A stretch of 64,000 nt of DNA from Rhodobacter sp. (GCA_030065095.1 JASJDP010000007.1:1-64000), one strand, 5' to 3'; positions 51,665-62,922 are shown, numbered from the stretch's first letter. Notes: generated from the sequence alone by a model not told the origin. Translations and numbers: made by a program.

Positions 51665-52252
51665 CTAGCCCGCCGATGCTTGTGCCTCGGCGGTTGCCTT
51701 CGGATAAAGATAAACCTCTGCGTTCAGCGGCACCAGGTCGTAGAGATGGGCGATATGGTCGTTCATCAGCCCGACGCAGCCGTTCGATACGGCGCGCGCG
51801 ATGCTGCCGGGGTCGTTGGTGCCGTGAATCCGCAGGAACGTATCGCCGCGGCCGGGCTGGAAAAGATACAGCGCGCGCGCGCCCAGCGGGTTGTTCGGAC
51901 CGCCCGGCATGCCGTCCTTTTCGTATTTCGCCCATTTCTGCGGCTCGCGCTCGACCATGCCGGGCGTCGGTTTCCACGCGGGCCATTCCTTTTTGGCGCC
52001 GATAAAATACTGGCCGGGTTCATAGAGATCGCCGCGCCCGACCCGGACCGCATAGCGGATCGCGTTGCCGTCCGGCAGCGTCCAGAACAGCGAGAACCGG
52101 TCCGGATAGACGAGGATCACGCCCGGCCGGTAGCGCGCAGGCATCGGAACGACCTGCGGCCGCCAGCTATCCGGTAATTCCAATGCGCCGGCGGCGGCGG
52201 GCATGGCGGCGGCAAGGGCACCGGTGAGAAGCGTGCGGCGATCGATTGTCAT
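51665..52252 (-). CDS. L,D-transpeptidase (YkuD) family protein, exported
   Basis: A 195-residue periplasmic YkuD-domain enzyme that makes 3-3 cross-links in peptidoglycan or links lipoproteins to it. The N-terminus TIDRRTLLTGALAAAMPAAAGA is a Tat-type signal (Arg-Arg then hydrophobic stretch). The catalytic motif is complete: FLRIHGTNDP followed by SIARAVSNGCVGLMN, with His, Ser, Gly and Cys. ATG 52252 begins the signal peptide. Single gene. Confidence 0.9.
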   Translation of the reverse strand: MTIDRRTLLTGALAAAMPAAAGALELPDSWRPQVVPMPARYRPGVILVYPDRFSLFWTLPDGNAIRYAVRVGRGDLYEPGQYFIGAKKEWPAWKPTPGMVEREPQKWAKYEKDGMPGGPNNPLGARALYLFQPGRGDTFLRIHGTNDPGSIARAVSNGCVGLMNDHIAHLYDLVPLNAEVYLYPKATAEAQASAG

Positions 52253-52366
52253 AAACAATACCCCGGGGAATGGGTCGGTCTGGAGACTCGACTATGACCG
52301 GATAGGCCGCACAGGTCCAGCATTTGCCGTGCGCCCGACGGTTCAAATGAAGGTGTTCACATGAAA

Positions 52367-52391
52367 GGGCCCCGGCAGTCTGCCGGGGCCC
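52367..52391 (-). terminator. Rho-independent terminator of pnp
   Basis: An 11-bp stem GGGCCCCGGCA/TGCCGGGGCCC with a 3-nt loop, 25 bp beyond the pnp stop; on the minus strand TTTCATG follows. Confidence 0.8.
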
Positions 52392-52415
52392 GATCGAGCC
52401 ACGAGGCGGGGCGGG

Positions 52416-54551
<2,136 letters not shown>

Positions 54552-54751
54552 GTATCGTATCCTCTTGGGAGCGCTCCCGGGCGTTCCCGGGTCTCCCGAT
54601 TTTCATGGCGGCCCCATTGCCGCCGACCCCAATCCTTTTGCATCACGCCGGGGTCGAAGCGTCACGTCTCAGATGGCTGCCGCTTACAGGAGAACCGCGG
54701 GCGGGGAAAGCCTAATTTACCTTGGGGTCAAAGGAGCTCCGGCCGGCGCGG

Positions 54752-55861
54752 TCAACCAAGGGGGCCGGTCTGCCACAGCCGGATCTTGGTTCCGCCATGG
54801 TCCACAAACGGACCCGGATCCCGGAACGGCAGTCCGGTGGCCCGGGCCAGCCCGGCCTCGGACGTCACGATGCCGACGCGCCAGCCGCGAAACCGGGATG
54901 CCAGGACCTCGCCCATGCCGGCATAGAGCCCGTAGAGCGGCTTCTTGTTGCCGATCCGGCCGCCATAGGGCGGATTGACGATGACCAGCCCCGGTGGACC
55001 GTCCGGCGGGGCGGCGTCGGCGATCGGCTTGATCGCGAACCGGGTGAACTCGGCAACGCCCGCGCGATCCGCGTTGTCAAGGCTCATCCGGACCGCACCG
55101 GCATCGCGGTCGGATCCATGGAAGGTATGGCCCGGTGACATGGCGGTTGCCGTGGCCCGCAGACCGGCTGCCGTGTCCGCGTCGTAGGTTGCGAGGCTTT
55201 CGAAGGCGAAATGCCGGTTGCGGCCGGGTGCGAGCCGCGCGGCGATCTCGGCGGCTTCGATCACGAAAGTGCCGGAACCGCACATCGGGTCATAGACCGG
55301 TTCGGTTCCCTCGTAGCCGCAGGCGCGCAGAACGAGCGCGGCAAGGGTTTCGCGCATGGGCGCCTTGTTGACCGCCTGTTTGTGCCCGCGCCGGTGCAGC
55401 AAGGGTCCGGATGTGTCGACGCTGATGGTGCACAGGTCATCCTCGATCCGGACCTTCAGCACGATGGCGGCGTCCTTGGCGGGCCCCGCGCCAAGCGCCT
55501 CGGCGGCGGCGCGTTCAACCCGTTGCGCCGCGGCGCCCGCGTGGTAGATGCGCGATTTGCGGCAGGCGGCCTCGACACGAAAGGGGATGTCGGGACGCAG
55601 CCAGCCCGACCAGGGCAGTTTTCGGGCGCGCTTGTCGAGCTGGGCGAGGTGCAGGGCGCGGAATTCGGCCAGCCGGACGAGAACCCGCGTCGCGCCGCGG
55701 AGCATCAGGTTGGCGCGCCAGACATCCGGCCAGGCTCCCTGCAGCAGCACGCCTCCGGCGACGGTCGACTGCACATCGAACCCGGCCTCGCGCGCCTCGT
55801 CGGCCAGCAACGGTTCGAGGCCGGGCGGAGCGACCAGGAATATGCCAAGCGGCGCGGTCAT
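54752..55861 (-). CDS. THUMP-domain class I SAM-dependent RNA methyltransferase
   Basis: A 369-residue protein of the RlmL-N/Trm14-like group. An N-terminal ferredoxin-like plus THUMP domain (residues 1-155, with FLVAPPGLEPLLADEAREAG) precedes a methyltransferase domain with DPMCGSGTFVIEAAEIA near 190 and the N6/N2-type catalytic motif VIVNPPYGGRIGNK near 290. It probably makes m2G in 23S rRNA or tRNA; the target is not fixed by sequence. It lies between rpsO and pnp on the same strand. Confidence 0.87.
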   Translation of the reverse strand: MTAPLGIFLVAPPGLEPLLADEAREAGFDVQSTVAGGVLLQGAWPDVWRANLMLRGATRVLVRLAEFRALHLAQLDKRARKLPWSGWLRPDIPFRVEAACRKSRIYHAGAAAQRVERAAAEALGAGPAKDAAIVLKVRIEDDLCTISVDTSGPLLHRRGHKQAVNKAPMRETLAALVLRACGYEGTEPVYDPMCGSGTFVIEAAEIAARLAPGRNRHFAFESLATYDADTAAGLRATATAMSPGHTFHGSDRDAGAVRMSLDNADRAGVAEFTRFAIKPIADAAPPDGPPGLVIVNPPYGGRIGNKKPLYGLYAGMGEVLASRFRGWRVGIVTSEAGLARATGLPFRDPGPFVDHGGTKIRLWQTGPLG

Positions 55862-55945
55862 GATGTCCGGTCTATCCGGGCCAACCGTCTAAGCCAGGCG
55901 CTTTCGGCAACCTCATGTTAACCAAGCCCGGCGCAGGTTTTGGGC

Positions 55946-56170
55946 ATGGTAACCTTGAACCGGGACAGTCGGGACTGGATCGCGCAGGTATTTTCCGCCA
56001 AGGCGGTGGAACGCGGCGCCGTGGTGCGCCGTGCGGTGCCTTGGGTCGAAAGGGAAATCGGCCGGGAGGCGTTCGAGCGCGAGGTGCGCCGCCGTGGCTA
56101 TACGCTGCTGGAGGCCGGGTCGCAGTTCATCGTGATCTGCAACCGCGGCCCGGTCCGGAGAATTGTGTAG
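55946..56170 (+). CDS. Small conserved Rhodobacteraceae protein
   Basis: A 74-residue basic protein: RDSRDWIAQVFSAKAVERG, then VVRRAVPWVEREIGREAFEREVRRRGYTLLEAGSQFIVICN. Small proteins with this WIxxVFxxxxA...V(K/R)R...ERxxGRExF pattern are widespread in Rhodobacteraceae and often mislabelled as phosphoribosylanthranilate isomerase; they have no TIM barrel. Function is unknown. It sits on the opposite strand between the methyltransferase and rpsO and ends 5 bp before a conserved hairpin. Confidence 0.65.
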   Translation: MVTLNRDSRDWIAQVFSAKAVERGAVVRRAVPWVEREIGREAFEREVRRRGYTLLEAGSQFIVICNRGPVRRIV

Positions 56171-56174
56171 AGAG

Positions 56175-56197
56175 ACGAATTTTCGGCGAAAATTCGT
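56175..56197. terminator. AT-rich hairpin shared by the small ORF and rpsO
   Basis: ACGAATTTTC-GGC-GAAAATTCGT, a 10-bp stem with a 3-nt loop, four bases after the plus-strand stop and 12 bp after the rpsO stop on the other strand. The A/U-rich stem can act both ways. A nearly identical hairpin in the same setting lies at 62646-62668. Confidence 0.65.
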
Positions 56198-56209
56198 GGC
56201 CATTCCGGT

Positions 56210-56479
56210 TCAGCGGCGAATGCCGAGACGTTTGATCAGGTCCTGATAGCGGCCTTCATCCTTGCCTTTGAGGTAGTCCAAAAGCTTCCGCCTCTGCGCC
56301 ACCAGTTTCAGCAGGCCACGGCGGGAATGGTTGTCCTTGGCATGGGACTTGAAGTGCTCGGTCAGGGTGCTGATCCGGCTGGTGAGGATGGCCACCTGAA
56401 CCTCGGGCGAACCGGTGTCGCCCGCTTTGGTGGCGTATTCCTTCATCAGGCGGGTCTTTTCTTCCGCGGTAATCGACAT
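56210..56479 (-). CDS. rpsO: 30S ribosomal protein S15
   Basis: An 89-residue ribosomal protein with the four-helix S15 sequence: [28 protein letters not shown] and the rRNA-binding [30 protein letters not shown]. It binds 16S rRNA and is an early assembly protein. In most relatives rpsO lies directly between truB and pnp; here other genes separate them. ATG is preceded by AAAGGAGA. Confidence 0.97.
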   Translation of the reverse strand: MSITAEEKTRLMKEYATKAGDTGSPEVQVAILTSRISTLTEHFKSHAKDNHSRRGLLKLVAQRRKLLDYLKGKDEGRYQDLIKRLGIRR

Positions 56480-56769
56480 CGGGGTCTCCTTTCGGATCGG
56501 TTATGGCGCAAGCCGGGATGTCGTCCAGCAGGGCCCGTGGAGATGATACCGCCCGGACGAACGCCGGGCGGATGCGGGCGTATAGGGGATCGGCGCGGCG
56601 ATGGAAAGGGGAAACCGAACGCAAAGCCTGCCGGCAGGAACCAATAACGCCTTTGCAGAGGCATTGTTTCGCCGAAGGAGAGAATTCCGCTGCGACTTAT
56701 GATCTGGCGAGAAAACCGTTTTTACCGTTAACTGTAATTCGGTGTCATGGGGACCTGGTGAGGTGTGTC

Positions 56770-57253
56770 ATGATCGGAGTTTTTGGTGTTTTTGCATTGC
56801 TGCTTGTCGGTCTGGCGCCGGATGCGACGTCCGGCGACGACGGCGACTCGGGTGGTGACGAATCCGCCGGGACAGGCGGACCCGACAGGATCGACGGAAC
56901 CGCCGGGGACGACACCCTGGCGAGAACCGCGGATAATCAGATCATCGACGGGCGCGCGGGCGACGATTCGCTGCGCGGTCTGGGCGGCGACGATCTGATC
57001 TATGGCCAGAGTGGGGACGACACCGCACGCGGCGGCATTGGCGACGACCGGCTGCTTGGCGGCAAGGGTGCCGATCTGCTTTTCGGCGGCACCGGCGAGG
57101 ACGTCGTCAGGGGCGAACAGGGCGGCGACACCGTGGACGGCGGCGGATGTGTTCCTGTTCGACGTGCTGGTGTTGCAGGTCAGCGGGATTTCGACGGCAG
57201 AGTTCGACTTTGATGCCGGCGATGTGGCGCTGGTGAACCTGGCGGTCGCCTAG
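56770..57253 (+). pseudogene. Frameshifted RTX-repeat calcium-binding protein
   Basis: From ATG 56770 the frame encodes a hydrophobic start (MIGVFGVFALLLVGLAP), an acidic linker, then RTX nonapeptides (GGDDLIYGQSGDD, GGIGDDRLLGGKGADLLFGG). At about 57140-57150, inside DTVDGGG, the frame breaks: in the plus-one frame the sequence continues ADVFLFDVLVLQVSG...FDFDAGDVALVNLAVA to a stop at 57253, the normal end of such proteins. The unshifted frame runs to 57213 with unrelated residues. An indel and probable internal deletion have thus disabled it. It is a paralogue of the gene at 57469-59094. Confidence 0.65.
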
Positions 57254-57468
57254 GCTCCTCGGAAGAACGGCCGAAAACAGTCAATCGCCGCCTGCGGGTG
57301 CCCTATTTCGTGGGCATCCGCAGCAGCGTCGCGCGGCCTGCGTCCCGATCTTTGCTGGGCACGGCAGAACTGAGATGCGTTAACCACGAACCGTCTTTTC
57401 TATTCGGATTGTTCGCCTTCTGTTCCATACTGGTCCCATGCCGGGGGGCGTGTGTGTGGAGGGGTGCG

Positions 57469-59094
57469 ATGCTAGCTGCGTTGCTGTTGCTCGGGCTTTT
57501 ACCTTTGGCGGCCATGCCGATGATGCAGGTCGAGACCGGTTCTCTGGACACGGTGGATGACGATTCAGCCGATCAGAACGGTATCGCGAAAGCCGGCGGC
57601 GACCTGCTGGAAGCGCCCGGCACTGGCGCGCCGGATACGCCTGGGAAGATACATACGCTGGATGCAACGCCCGGCGAAACCGTGTTCGACGGCTTTGCGC
57701 CCGGCGCGGACGTGATACGGGTCGATCTGTCCGGCATGCGGGACGAGCTGGTGTTCGAGGAGACCAGCGATGCCGGCGGCGCAGCGGTTTCCTTTTCCGT
57801 CGGTCAGGAATCGGCCGTCACCCTGCGGTTCCCGGGGCTGGATGCGGTGCCGGGCGGGGATATCGGCCTGACGCTGGCCGAGGCCGGCAACGAGACGATT
57901 CAGATGACGTTCGAAGAAGTCCGATCGGCGGCGGAGGCCGAGGAAGGGCTTGATCCGGTCGATCCCGATCAGCCGGATCCGGATCCGCCGGGCGATGGCG
58001 GTCCCGGGCTTGACCCGGTCGATCCCGATCAGCCGGACCAGCCGGCAGGTGATGGCGGCGATGATCCGGGGCTCGATCCGAATGAAGAAGTGTTCGGTCC
58101 CGAAGGCGGGCTTTCGCTGCGAGGATTGATCGAGCGCGACAGCGGCGCGGTGCACGGTCTGGGCGCGGCGCTGGACGCGGCGTTTGCCGACGGCACCGAA
58201 GACGCGATGCTTGGCGGCGGGGACGACACGCTGTCACTGGCCGACGACGGCCAGCCGGGGACCGGTACGGGCAGCATTGGACTGGTCGAGGGGACACCAG
58301 TGATCGACCACGGTACGGGCATTGCCGTGGTCGATGGCGGCGCGGGTGACGACAGCCTGACCGCCGGTGACGGCGCGGCGTTCGTGTTCGGCGGAGAGGG
58401 CGCCGACACGCTGACGGCGGGCGACGGCGCAGCGGCGCTGTTCGGCGGCGAAGGCGCGGATCAGTTGGCAGGTGCGGCCGCCGGCGGCCTTCTGGATGGC
58501 GGGCTTGGCGACGACACGGTGACCGGCGGGCCGGGCGGCGACACGATCGAGGGGGGAGAACACGCCACGGATCTGGCGGGCGACGACAGCCTGACCGGCG
58601 GCGCGGGCGACGATCTGATCCGGGGTGGCTATGGCAGCGATACCTTGACTGGCGGCGACGGGAACGACCTGATCGACCATCTGGGCCGTGTCGAGGAGCG
58701 GGTGATCGAAGAACACCGCGAGTTCGCCTGGCACCTGGACGGCGATGCGGATTCGCTGTCGGGCGGTGCCGGCGACGACACACTGATCATGGACGATGAC
58801 GATGTGGCAGAGGGCGGTGCAGGGCAGGATCTTTTCTGGGTGTATGGCGACGGCGCCGGGGCGGCGGAGATCCTGGACTTTCGGGTGGGTGACGATTTTC
58901 TGCGTCTGACACTGAATCCGCACATCTTGCCGACCGGGTCGCCCGAGGTCATGGTCGAGCCCTCGCCGGACGGCGCGGATGCGCTGGTGTCGGTCAACGG
59001 CGATCTGGTCGCGGTCTTGCGCGGGGCCCCCGGAGCGACAGCGTCCGATGTCTATGCCGAGGTCGTGGCGGATGTGTTTCCGGCGGGGTCGTAG
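57469..59094 (+). CDS. RTX-repeat calcium-binding protein
   Basis: A 541-residue acidic protein. A short hydrophobic N-terminus (MLAALLLLGLLPLAAMPMM) may be a membrane anchor or signal. Next come a beta domain (residues about 50-140), a Pro/Asp repeat GLDPVDPDQPD present in tandem (DNA 57946-58080, period 60-63 bp), and from about 285 to 455 hemolysin-type GGxGxDxUx repeats (VDGGAGDDSLTAGDG, FGGEGADTLTAGDG, LDGGLGDDTVTGGPGGDT). The end resembles M10-serralysin C-terminal or type I secretion signals (EILDFRVGDDFLRL). Probably secreted or surface Ca-binding; no T1SS genes nearby. Confidence 0.8.
   Translation: MLAALLLLGLLPLAAMPMMQVETGSLDTVDDDSADQNGIAKAGGDLLEAPGTGAPDTPGKIHTLDATPGETVFDGFAPGADVIRVDLSGMRDELVFEETSDAGGAAVSFSVGQESAVTLRFPGLDAVPGGDIGLTLAEAGNETIQMTFEEVRSAAEAEEGLDPVDPDQPDPDPPGDGGPGLDPVDPDQPDQPAGDGGDDPGLDPNEEVFGPEGGLSLRGLIERDSGAVHGLGAALDAAFADGTEDAMLGGGDDTLSLADDGQPGTGTGSIGLVEGTPVIDHGTGIAVVDGGAGDDSLTAGDGAAFVFGGEGADTLTAGDGAAALFGGEGADQLAGAAAGGLLDGGLGDDTVTGGPGGDTIEGGEHATDLAGDDSLTGGAGDDLIRGGYGSDTLTGGDGNDLIDHLGRVEERVIEEHREFAWHLDGDADSLSGGAGDDTLIMDDDDVAEGGAGQDLFWVYGDGAGAAEILDFRVGDDFLRLTLNPHILPTGSPEVMVEPSPDGADALVSVNGDLVAVLRGAPGATASDVYAEVVADVFPAGS
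57946..58080 (+). repeat. Tandem repeat coding Pro/Asp linker in the RTX gene
   Basis: Units beginning GGGCTTGAT/GGGCTTGAC/GGGCTCGAT start at 57946, 58006 and 58069, so the period is 60-63 bp. They encode GLDPVDPDQPD copies. Such linkers can vary in copy number by slippage. Confidence 0.6.
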
Positions 59095-59177
59095 CTGCTG
59101 TTTTGTGCTGACTGCCGGGCCGGCGGGCGCAGGAATGCTCCATATCCGGGCACGTGTTTAAGTTGCTGTGGCTGCGA

Positions 59178-59218
59178 CACCCGGCGCAAGCTCTGCGAGA
59201 GCTTTCGTGGCCCGGTGT
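59178..59218. terminator. Hairpin between convergent RTX and DUF1643 genes
   Basis: Inner stem AAGCTCT-GCG-AGAGCTT (59188-59204) within an outer imperfect stem ACACC..GG/CC..GGTGT. TTTCG follows the inner stem on the plus strand. It probably terminates both genes. Confidence 0.55.
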
Positions 59219-59243
59219 GCCATGTGGCGTCTGCACCGACACA

Positions 59244-59750
59244 TCACTCCCACAGCTTCGGCGCGACGGCATATCCGATGTAGAGCGGGTGACGCGGTTG
59301 GCCGTGCTTGGTGAGGCCAAGGTGATATAGCGGCGCCGAGGCACCGCGCAGCAGCGCCTCGACCTGGCGTCCGCGGTCCAGATGGCCCCCATGCGCGCCC
59401 CAGCCGCAGATTATCCCGTCGGCCCAGGCACTGCCGTCGTGCAGGGCTGCATCATTGGCCGGTCCCACCGGTTCGGCGGCCGCCCGGAGGTGTTTTGGGT
59501 CGGTTTCCCGCCAGGCGAAGATATTGGTCACACGGAAAGCACCGAAACCGAGCGCCCGCGCCCGGCGTTCGCAGCGCTCGACCGTTGGGTCGTTCTGCAA
59601 TTCGGTCGCCGTGGACGGATTCAGCATCACGAACATCACCCGCTTTCCGGCCGGGTCCCAGACCCGGGTCAGGGCATACCGATAGCGTTCGCAATCGGAA
59701 TAGACGGCGACCGAGGCGGCATCGCCCTTTTGATGGGTGCGGGTGATCAT
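59244..59750 (-). CDS. DUF1643 domain protein
   Basis: A 168-residue protein matching DUF1643: RYRYALTRVWDPAGKRVMFVMLNPSTATELQNDPTVERCERRARALGFGAFRVTNIFAWRETDPKHL, then NDAALHD, IICGWGAHG and a final PRHPLYIGY. The family is widespread, often near mobile elements, and has no known function; the conserved LNPS and Asp-Pro-Thr motifs suggest a catalytic fold. ATG 59750 gives the standard start MITRTHQKGD. It lies between truB and the RTX genes. Confidence 0.85.
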   Translation of the reverse strand: MITRTHQKGDAASVAVYSDCERYRYALTRVWDPAGKRVMFVMLNPSTATELQNDPTVERCERRARALGFGAFRVTNIFAWRETDPKHLRAAAEPVGPANDAALHDGSAWADGIICGWGAHGGHLDRGRQVEALLRGASAPLYHLGLTKHGQPRHPLYIGYAVAPKLWE

Positions 59751-59972
59751 CGCCGGGTTATGCCAAAACCACCGGAAACGGCAATAGAGCAGCCGTTTGA
59801 ACGGGGACCATGGGTTTCCGTTCGACGCTTCAGCCAGTGTCTCGCGGCGCACTGTGCCAGGGTGGTTTGGCGCGACCGTGTTCCGTGGTTTTGGCGGTGA
59901 CCTGGATCACGGCCCCATTCCGGTGACGGGTAGGAGTCGGCCTGGAGTTGCCGTTCGCATCCGGTCGCCGGC

Positions 59973-59988
59973 GCGGAATCAAGGGGCG
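59973..59988. repeat. Copy of dispersed 16-mer GCGGAATCAAGGGGCG
   Basis: Exact match to 28002-28017 and close to 51633-51652. In the other two copies the element continues into a GGGGC/GCCCC hairpin; here it ends in GTGGATGG, so this copy is truncated. Confidence 0.5.
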
Positions 59989-60000
59989 TGGATGGCGAGG

Positions 60001-60912
60001 TCAATGGCCGGTCAGGAACACCCGGCTGGGATGCAATTCGCCTGCATGGTAGACGCCCACAGCAACCGCGTGACCCTGATACGAGGCCCAGGCTTCCTCG
60101 CCATACTCGGCCTCGGAGGTCAGGACCATGCCGGGGTTGCCATTGCGCAGCCGCGCGGCGCCTTCGGCGGTGCAGCGCAGTTCGGGCAGATCGGCGAGCC
60201 CGTCCTCGAGGGGCCGAAGATAGCCGTCCAGCTCAGGCGATCTGACGAGCCGGTCCAGCAGGTCCAGCGACACGCCGTCTTCGGCGTCGAACGGGCCGGA
60301 CCAGGTACGGCGCAGCTCGGCGACGTGGCCGTAACATCCCAGCGCCGCACCGAGGTCGCGGGCGATGGCGCGGACATAGCCGCCCTTGCCGCAGACCATT
60401 TCGAGTATGACGTGATCGGCATCGGGGCGACGGATCATCGTCAGTTCATCGACATGGAGCGGGCGCGCGGCAAGCGCGAGACTGTCGCCGTCGCGGGCGC
60501 GCTTATAGGCGCGCTCGCCATCGATCTTGACGGCCGAGAATTGCGGCGGCACCTGCATGATGTCGCCGGCGAATTGCGGCAAGGCCGTTTCGATTTCGGC
60601 ATCGGACGGCCGAAGGTCGGCCTCGGCGATCACCTCGCCCTCGGCGTCGTCGGTGTTCGTGGCCTGCCCGAGCCTGACGGTGAACCGGTAGGCTTTCAGT
60701 GCGTCGGTGACATAGGGCACGGTCTTGGTGGCCTCGCCCAGGGCAACGGCCAACACGCCAGTCGCATCCGGATCCAGCGTTCCGGCATGACCGGCCTTCT
60801 TTGCATCGAAGGCCCATCGGACCTTGTTCACGACGGCGGTCGAAGTAATCCCCGCAGGCTTGTCCACCACCAGCCAGCCGGAAATGTCGCGTCCCTTGCG
60901 GCGGCGCGCCAT
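60001..60912 (-). CDS. truB: tRNA pseudouridine(55) synthase
   Basis: A 303-residue enzyme making pseudouridine 55 in the T-loop of tRNAs. The start [42 protein letters not shown] contains the catalytic Asp in GTLDP near residue 46; [21 protein letters not shown] and [15 protein letters not shown] are family motifs. It lies 1 bp after rbfA on the minus strand. The 16-mer GCGGAATCAAGGGGCG is 13 bp past its stop. Confidence 0.95.
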   Translation of the reverse strand: MARRRKGRDISGWLVVDKPAGITSTAVVNKVRWAFDAKKAGHAGTLDPDATGVLAVALGEATKTVPYVTDALKAYRFTVRLGQATNTDDAEGEVIAEADLRPSDAEIETALPQFAGDIMQVPPQFSAVKIDGERAYKRARDGDSLALAARPLHVDELTMIRRPDADHVILEMVCGKGGYVRAIARDLGAALGCYGHVAELRRTWSGPFDAEDGVSLDLLDRLVRSPELDGYLRPLEDGLADLPELRCTAEGAARLRNGNPGMVLTSEAEYGEEAWASYQGHAVAVGVYHAGELHPSRVFLTGH

Positions 60913-60913
60913 G

Positions 60914-61312
60914 TTAGCCCTCGCCGAGGTCGCGGCGGACGTCGTCCCGGTTCAGCAGCCGGTTCGTGTGGTCCATCTGATCGAAGGTCTCGTCGAGGGC
61001 GAACCTGAGCTCGGGCGAGAATTTCAGCGTCAGGCCCTTGTTCACAGCGCGCCGCAGCTCGTGCCGGTTGCGGCGCAAGGCATCGAGCGCCTCATCGCGC
61101 CCCTCGCCGCCCAGCGGCAGGACAAAGGCGGTTGCGACGCGCAGGTCGGGCGAGGTTCGGACCTCGCCGACCGTAATCGACATGCGGTTCAGCTCGGGGT
61201 CATGCACGTCCCCGCGGTTCAGCACGTCCGACAGCGTGCGGCGGATCAACTCGCCGACCCGCAACTGACGCTGCGAGGGACCTTTGCCCCTGTCATGGTG
61301 ATGTTTGGCCAT
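60914..61312 (-). CDS. rbfA: Ribosome-binding factor A
   Basis: A 132-residue KH-fold protein that binds the 30S subunit during 16S rRNA 5'-end maturation. Landmarks are [52 protein letters not shown] and [21 protein letters not shown]. The start ATG 61312 (MAKHHHDRG) is preferred over one 17 codons upstream because relatives begin here. First gene of rbfA-truB, divergent from dapB. Confidence 0.93.
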   Translation of the reverse strand: MAKHHHDRGKGPSQRQLRVGELIRRTLSDVLNRGDVHDPELNRMSITVGEVRTSPDLRVATAFVLPLGGEGRDEALDALRRNRHELRRAVNKGLTLKFSPELRFALDETFDQMDHTNRLLNRDDVRRDLGEG

Positions 61313-61410
61313 GGCCGGTGATCTATGCGCGAACATGGGCGCGCGCAAGCGGGGCTTTGCCATGGGCGCGCGGAGCGGCTAGGGAAGGGGCGGCAGTCGT
61401 GGAGCGAGAT

Positions 61411-62223
61411 ATGAGCGTAACACCGGGGATTGTGGTGACGGGCGCATCCGGGCGCATGGGGCGGATGCTGGCGCGGGTGATCATGGCCTCGGACAAGGCG
61501 CGGCTGGTGGGCGCCGTCGAGCGGGTGAAGCACGACTGGGTCGGCCAGGATCTGGGCGTCGCCATGGGCGGCGCGGCCTGCGGCGTAACGGTGACCGACG
61601 ATCCGTTGGAGGCGTTCGCCAAGGCGCAGGCGATCGTGGATTTCAGCGCCCCGGCGGCAACGGTCCGGTTCGCCGGAATCGCGGCGCAGGCGCGGGCGGT
61701 GCACGTGATCGGTACGACCGGATTGTCCGCAGAGGACCTGAAGGCGATTTCGGTCGCGGCGCGGCATGCGGTGGTCGTGCGGGCGGGGAATATGAGCCTG
61801 GGGGTGAATCTGATGGTAAAGCTGACGCGGATGGTGGCAGAGGCTCTGGACGAGGATTTCGATATCGAGGTGATCGAAGCGCATCACAATCGGAAAGTCG
61901 ACGCGCCGTCGGGCACCGCGCTGATGCTGGGGCAGGCGGCGGCAGAGGGGCGCGGCGTGGCGCTGGACAAAGTCTCGGACCGCGGGCGCGACGGGATCAC
62001 CGGCGCACGCACGCGCGGGGCCGTCGGCTTCACGGCGATCCGGGGCGGCGACATCGTTGGCGAACACGATGTGCTGTTCGCCGGGCAGGGCGAGCGGATC
62101 GTGCTGCGACATGTGGCCAGCGACCGGACGCTGTTTGCCAAGGGAGCGCTGAAGGCCGCGCTTTGGGGGCAGGACAAGAAGCCCGGCGAGTATGACATGA
62201 TGGACGTGCTGGGCCTGACCTGA
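61411..62223 (+). CDS. dapB: 4-hydroxy-tetrahydrodipicolinate reductase
   Basis: A 270-residue NAD(P)H enzyme of lysine and diaminopimelate synthesis. It has the Rossmann loop [37 protein letters not shown] and the catalytic [19 protein letters not shown] with His and Lys; the C-terminal [28 protein letters not shown] is standard. ATG 61411 follows GGAGCGAG. Divergent from rbfA by 98 bp and followed by a small exported protein gene. Confidence 0.96.
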   Translation: MSVTPGIVVTGASGRMGRMLARVIMASDKARLVGAVERVKHDWVGQDLGVAMGGAACGVTVTDDPLEAFAKAQAIVDFSAPAATVRFAGIAAQARAVHVIGTTGLSAEDLKAISVAARHAVVVRAGNMSLGVNLMVKLTRMVAEALDEDFDIEVIEAHHNRKVDAPSGTALMLGQAAAEGRGVALDKVSDRGRDGITGARTRGAVGFTAIRGGDIVGEHDVLFAGQGERIVLRHVASDRTLFAKGALKAALWGQDKKPGEYDMMDVLGLT

Positions 62224-62262
62224 GCCGGGGCAGGGTCTTTGGCGGAAACCCGGGAGCCGCGG

Positions 62263-62640
62263 ATGGAACGGTGCGCAGGCAGGATCGGAAAGGTGGCGGG
62301 ACTGGCCCTGCTGACGGCTGCGCTGGGGATGCCGCTGCGGGCCGACGGGTTTCGGACGGTGACCGAGCGCGGTGCGTTTCTGGACCTGGTGCAGGGCAGG
62401 CAGCTGACACGGCTGGGGATCCGGCTGGACGTACTGGCCTCGGGCGGCATCCGGGGCAAGGCGTTCGGCAAGCCGGTCATCGGGGTGTGGCACTGGCGGG
62501 ACGGGCATTTTTGCCGGGACCTTTCTGTCGGGCGCGAAGGTCTGGACGCGAACTGCCAGGTGGTGAAGGTGCGCGGCGATACGGTGCGTTTCATCGCCGA
62601 CAAGGGCGCGGGGGCTTCGGCGGATCTCGAGCTGCGGTAG
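62263..62640 (+). CDS. Small exported protein, DapB-linked
   Basis: A 125-residue protein with a Sec signal peptide (GKVAGLALLTAALGMPLRA, cleavage before DGFRTVTE). The mature part has the pattern FRTVTERGAFLDLVQGRQLTRLGIRLDV, then GKPVIGVWHWRDGHFCRDL...GLDANCQVVKV with two Cys, and a strand VRFIADKGAGASADLELR. Similar proteins follow dapB in Rhodobacteraceae and inherit its name by mistake; function is unknown. ATG 62263 is chosen over TTG 62239 because GGGAG lies at the right distance. Confidence 0.72.
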   Translation: MERCAGRIGKVAGLALLTAALGMPLRADGFRTVTERGAFLDLVQGRQLTRLGIRLDVLASGGIRGKAFGKPVIGVWHWRDGHFCRDLSVGREGLDANCQVVKVRGDTVRFIADKGAGASADLELR

Positions 62641-62645
62641 CGCGG

Positions 62646-62668
62646 ACGATTTTTCGGCGAAAAATCGT
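62646..62668. terminator. AT-rich hairpin between convergent genes
   Basis: ACGATTTTTC-GGC-GAAAAATCGT, a 10-bp stem and 3-nt loop, five bases after the stop of the small exported protein. Same design as 56175-56197, and again between convergent genes (the DUF1674 gene ends at 62743). Confidence 0.65.
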
Positions 62669-62742
62669 GCACACTTCCAGACGAATTCTGATTGCAGGCC
62701 GTCAACGCCGCATTCACCTGCGGATATCGCGGCAGCGCCCGC

Positions 62743-62922
62743 TTAGAAGTCGACCGCGATACCCTTTCTTTCCCAATCGCCGTAACGGACGGGTTCCGGC
62801 CCGTCGCGGCCGCCGAGTTCGGTGGGCAGATCCAGCCGTTTCGCCTTTTTCCGCCGCTCCTCCGCTTCGGCAAGCGCACGCTGCGCGGCGGGCGGAAGCT
62901 CTGATTTCGGGTCGTCTGACAT
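62743..62922 (-). CDS. DUF1674 protein, SDHAF4-like succinate dehydrogenase assembly factor
   Basis: A 59-residue protein: a charged helix PAAQRALAEAEERRKKAK followed by LPTELGGRDGPEPVRYGDWERKGIAVDF. The terminal GGRxGPEPxRYGDWExKGxxxDF is the full DUF1674 signature shared with mitochondrial SDHAF4, which helps flavinate or protect SdhA. ATG 62922. Too short for most gene finders and divergent from rsmB. Confidence 0.92.
   Translation of the reverse strand: MSDDPKSELPPAAQRALAEAEERRKKAKRLDLPTELGGRDGPEPVRYGDWERKGIAVDF

Noticed and set aside
57469-59094. Possible adhesin or toxin call for the RTX protein
   Set aside because: Only repeats and a generic beta domain are visible; no catalytic or adhesin domain supports a specific function.
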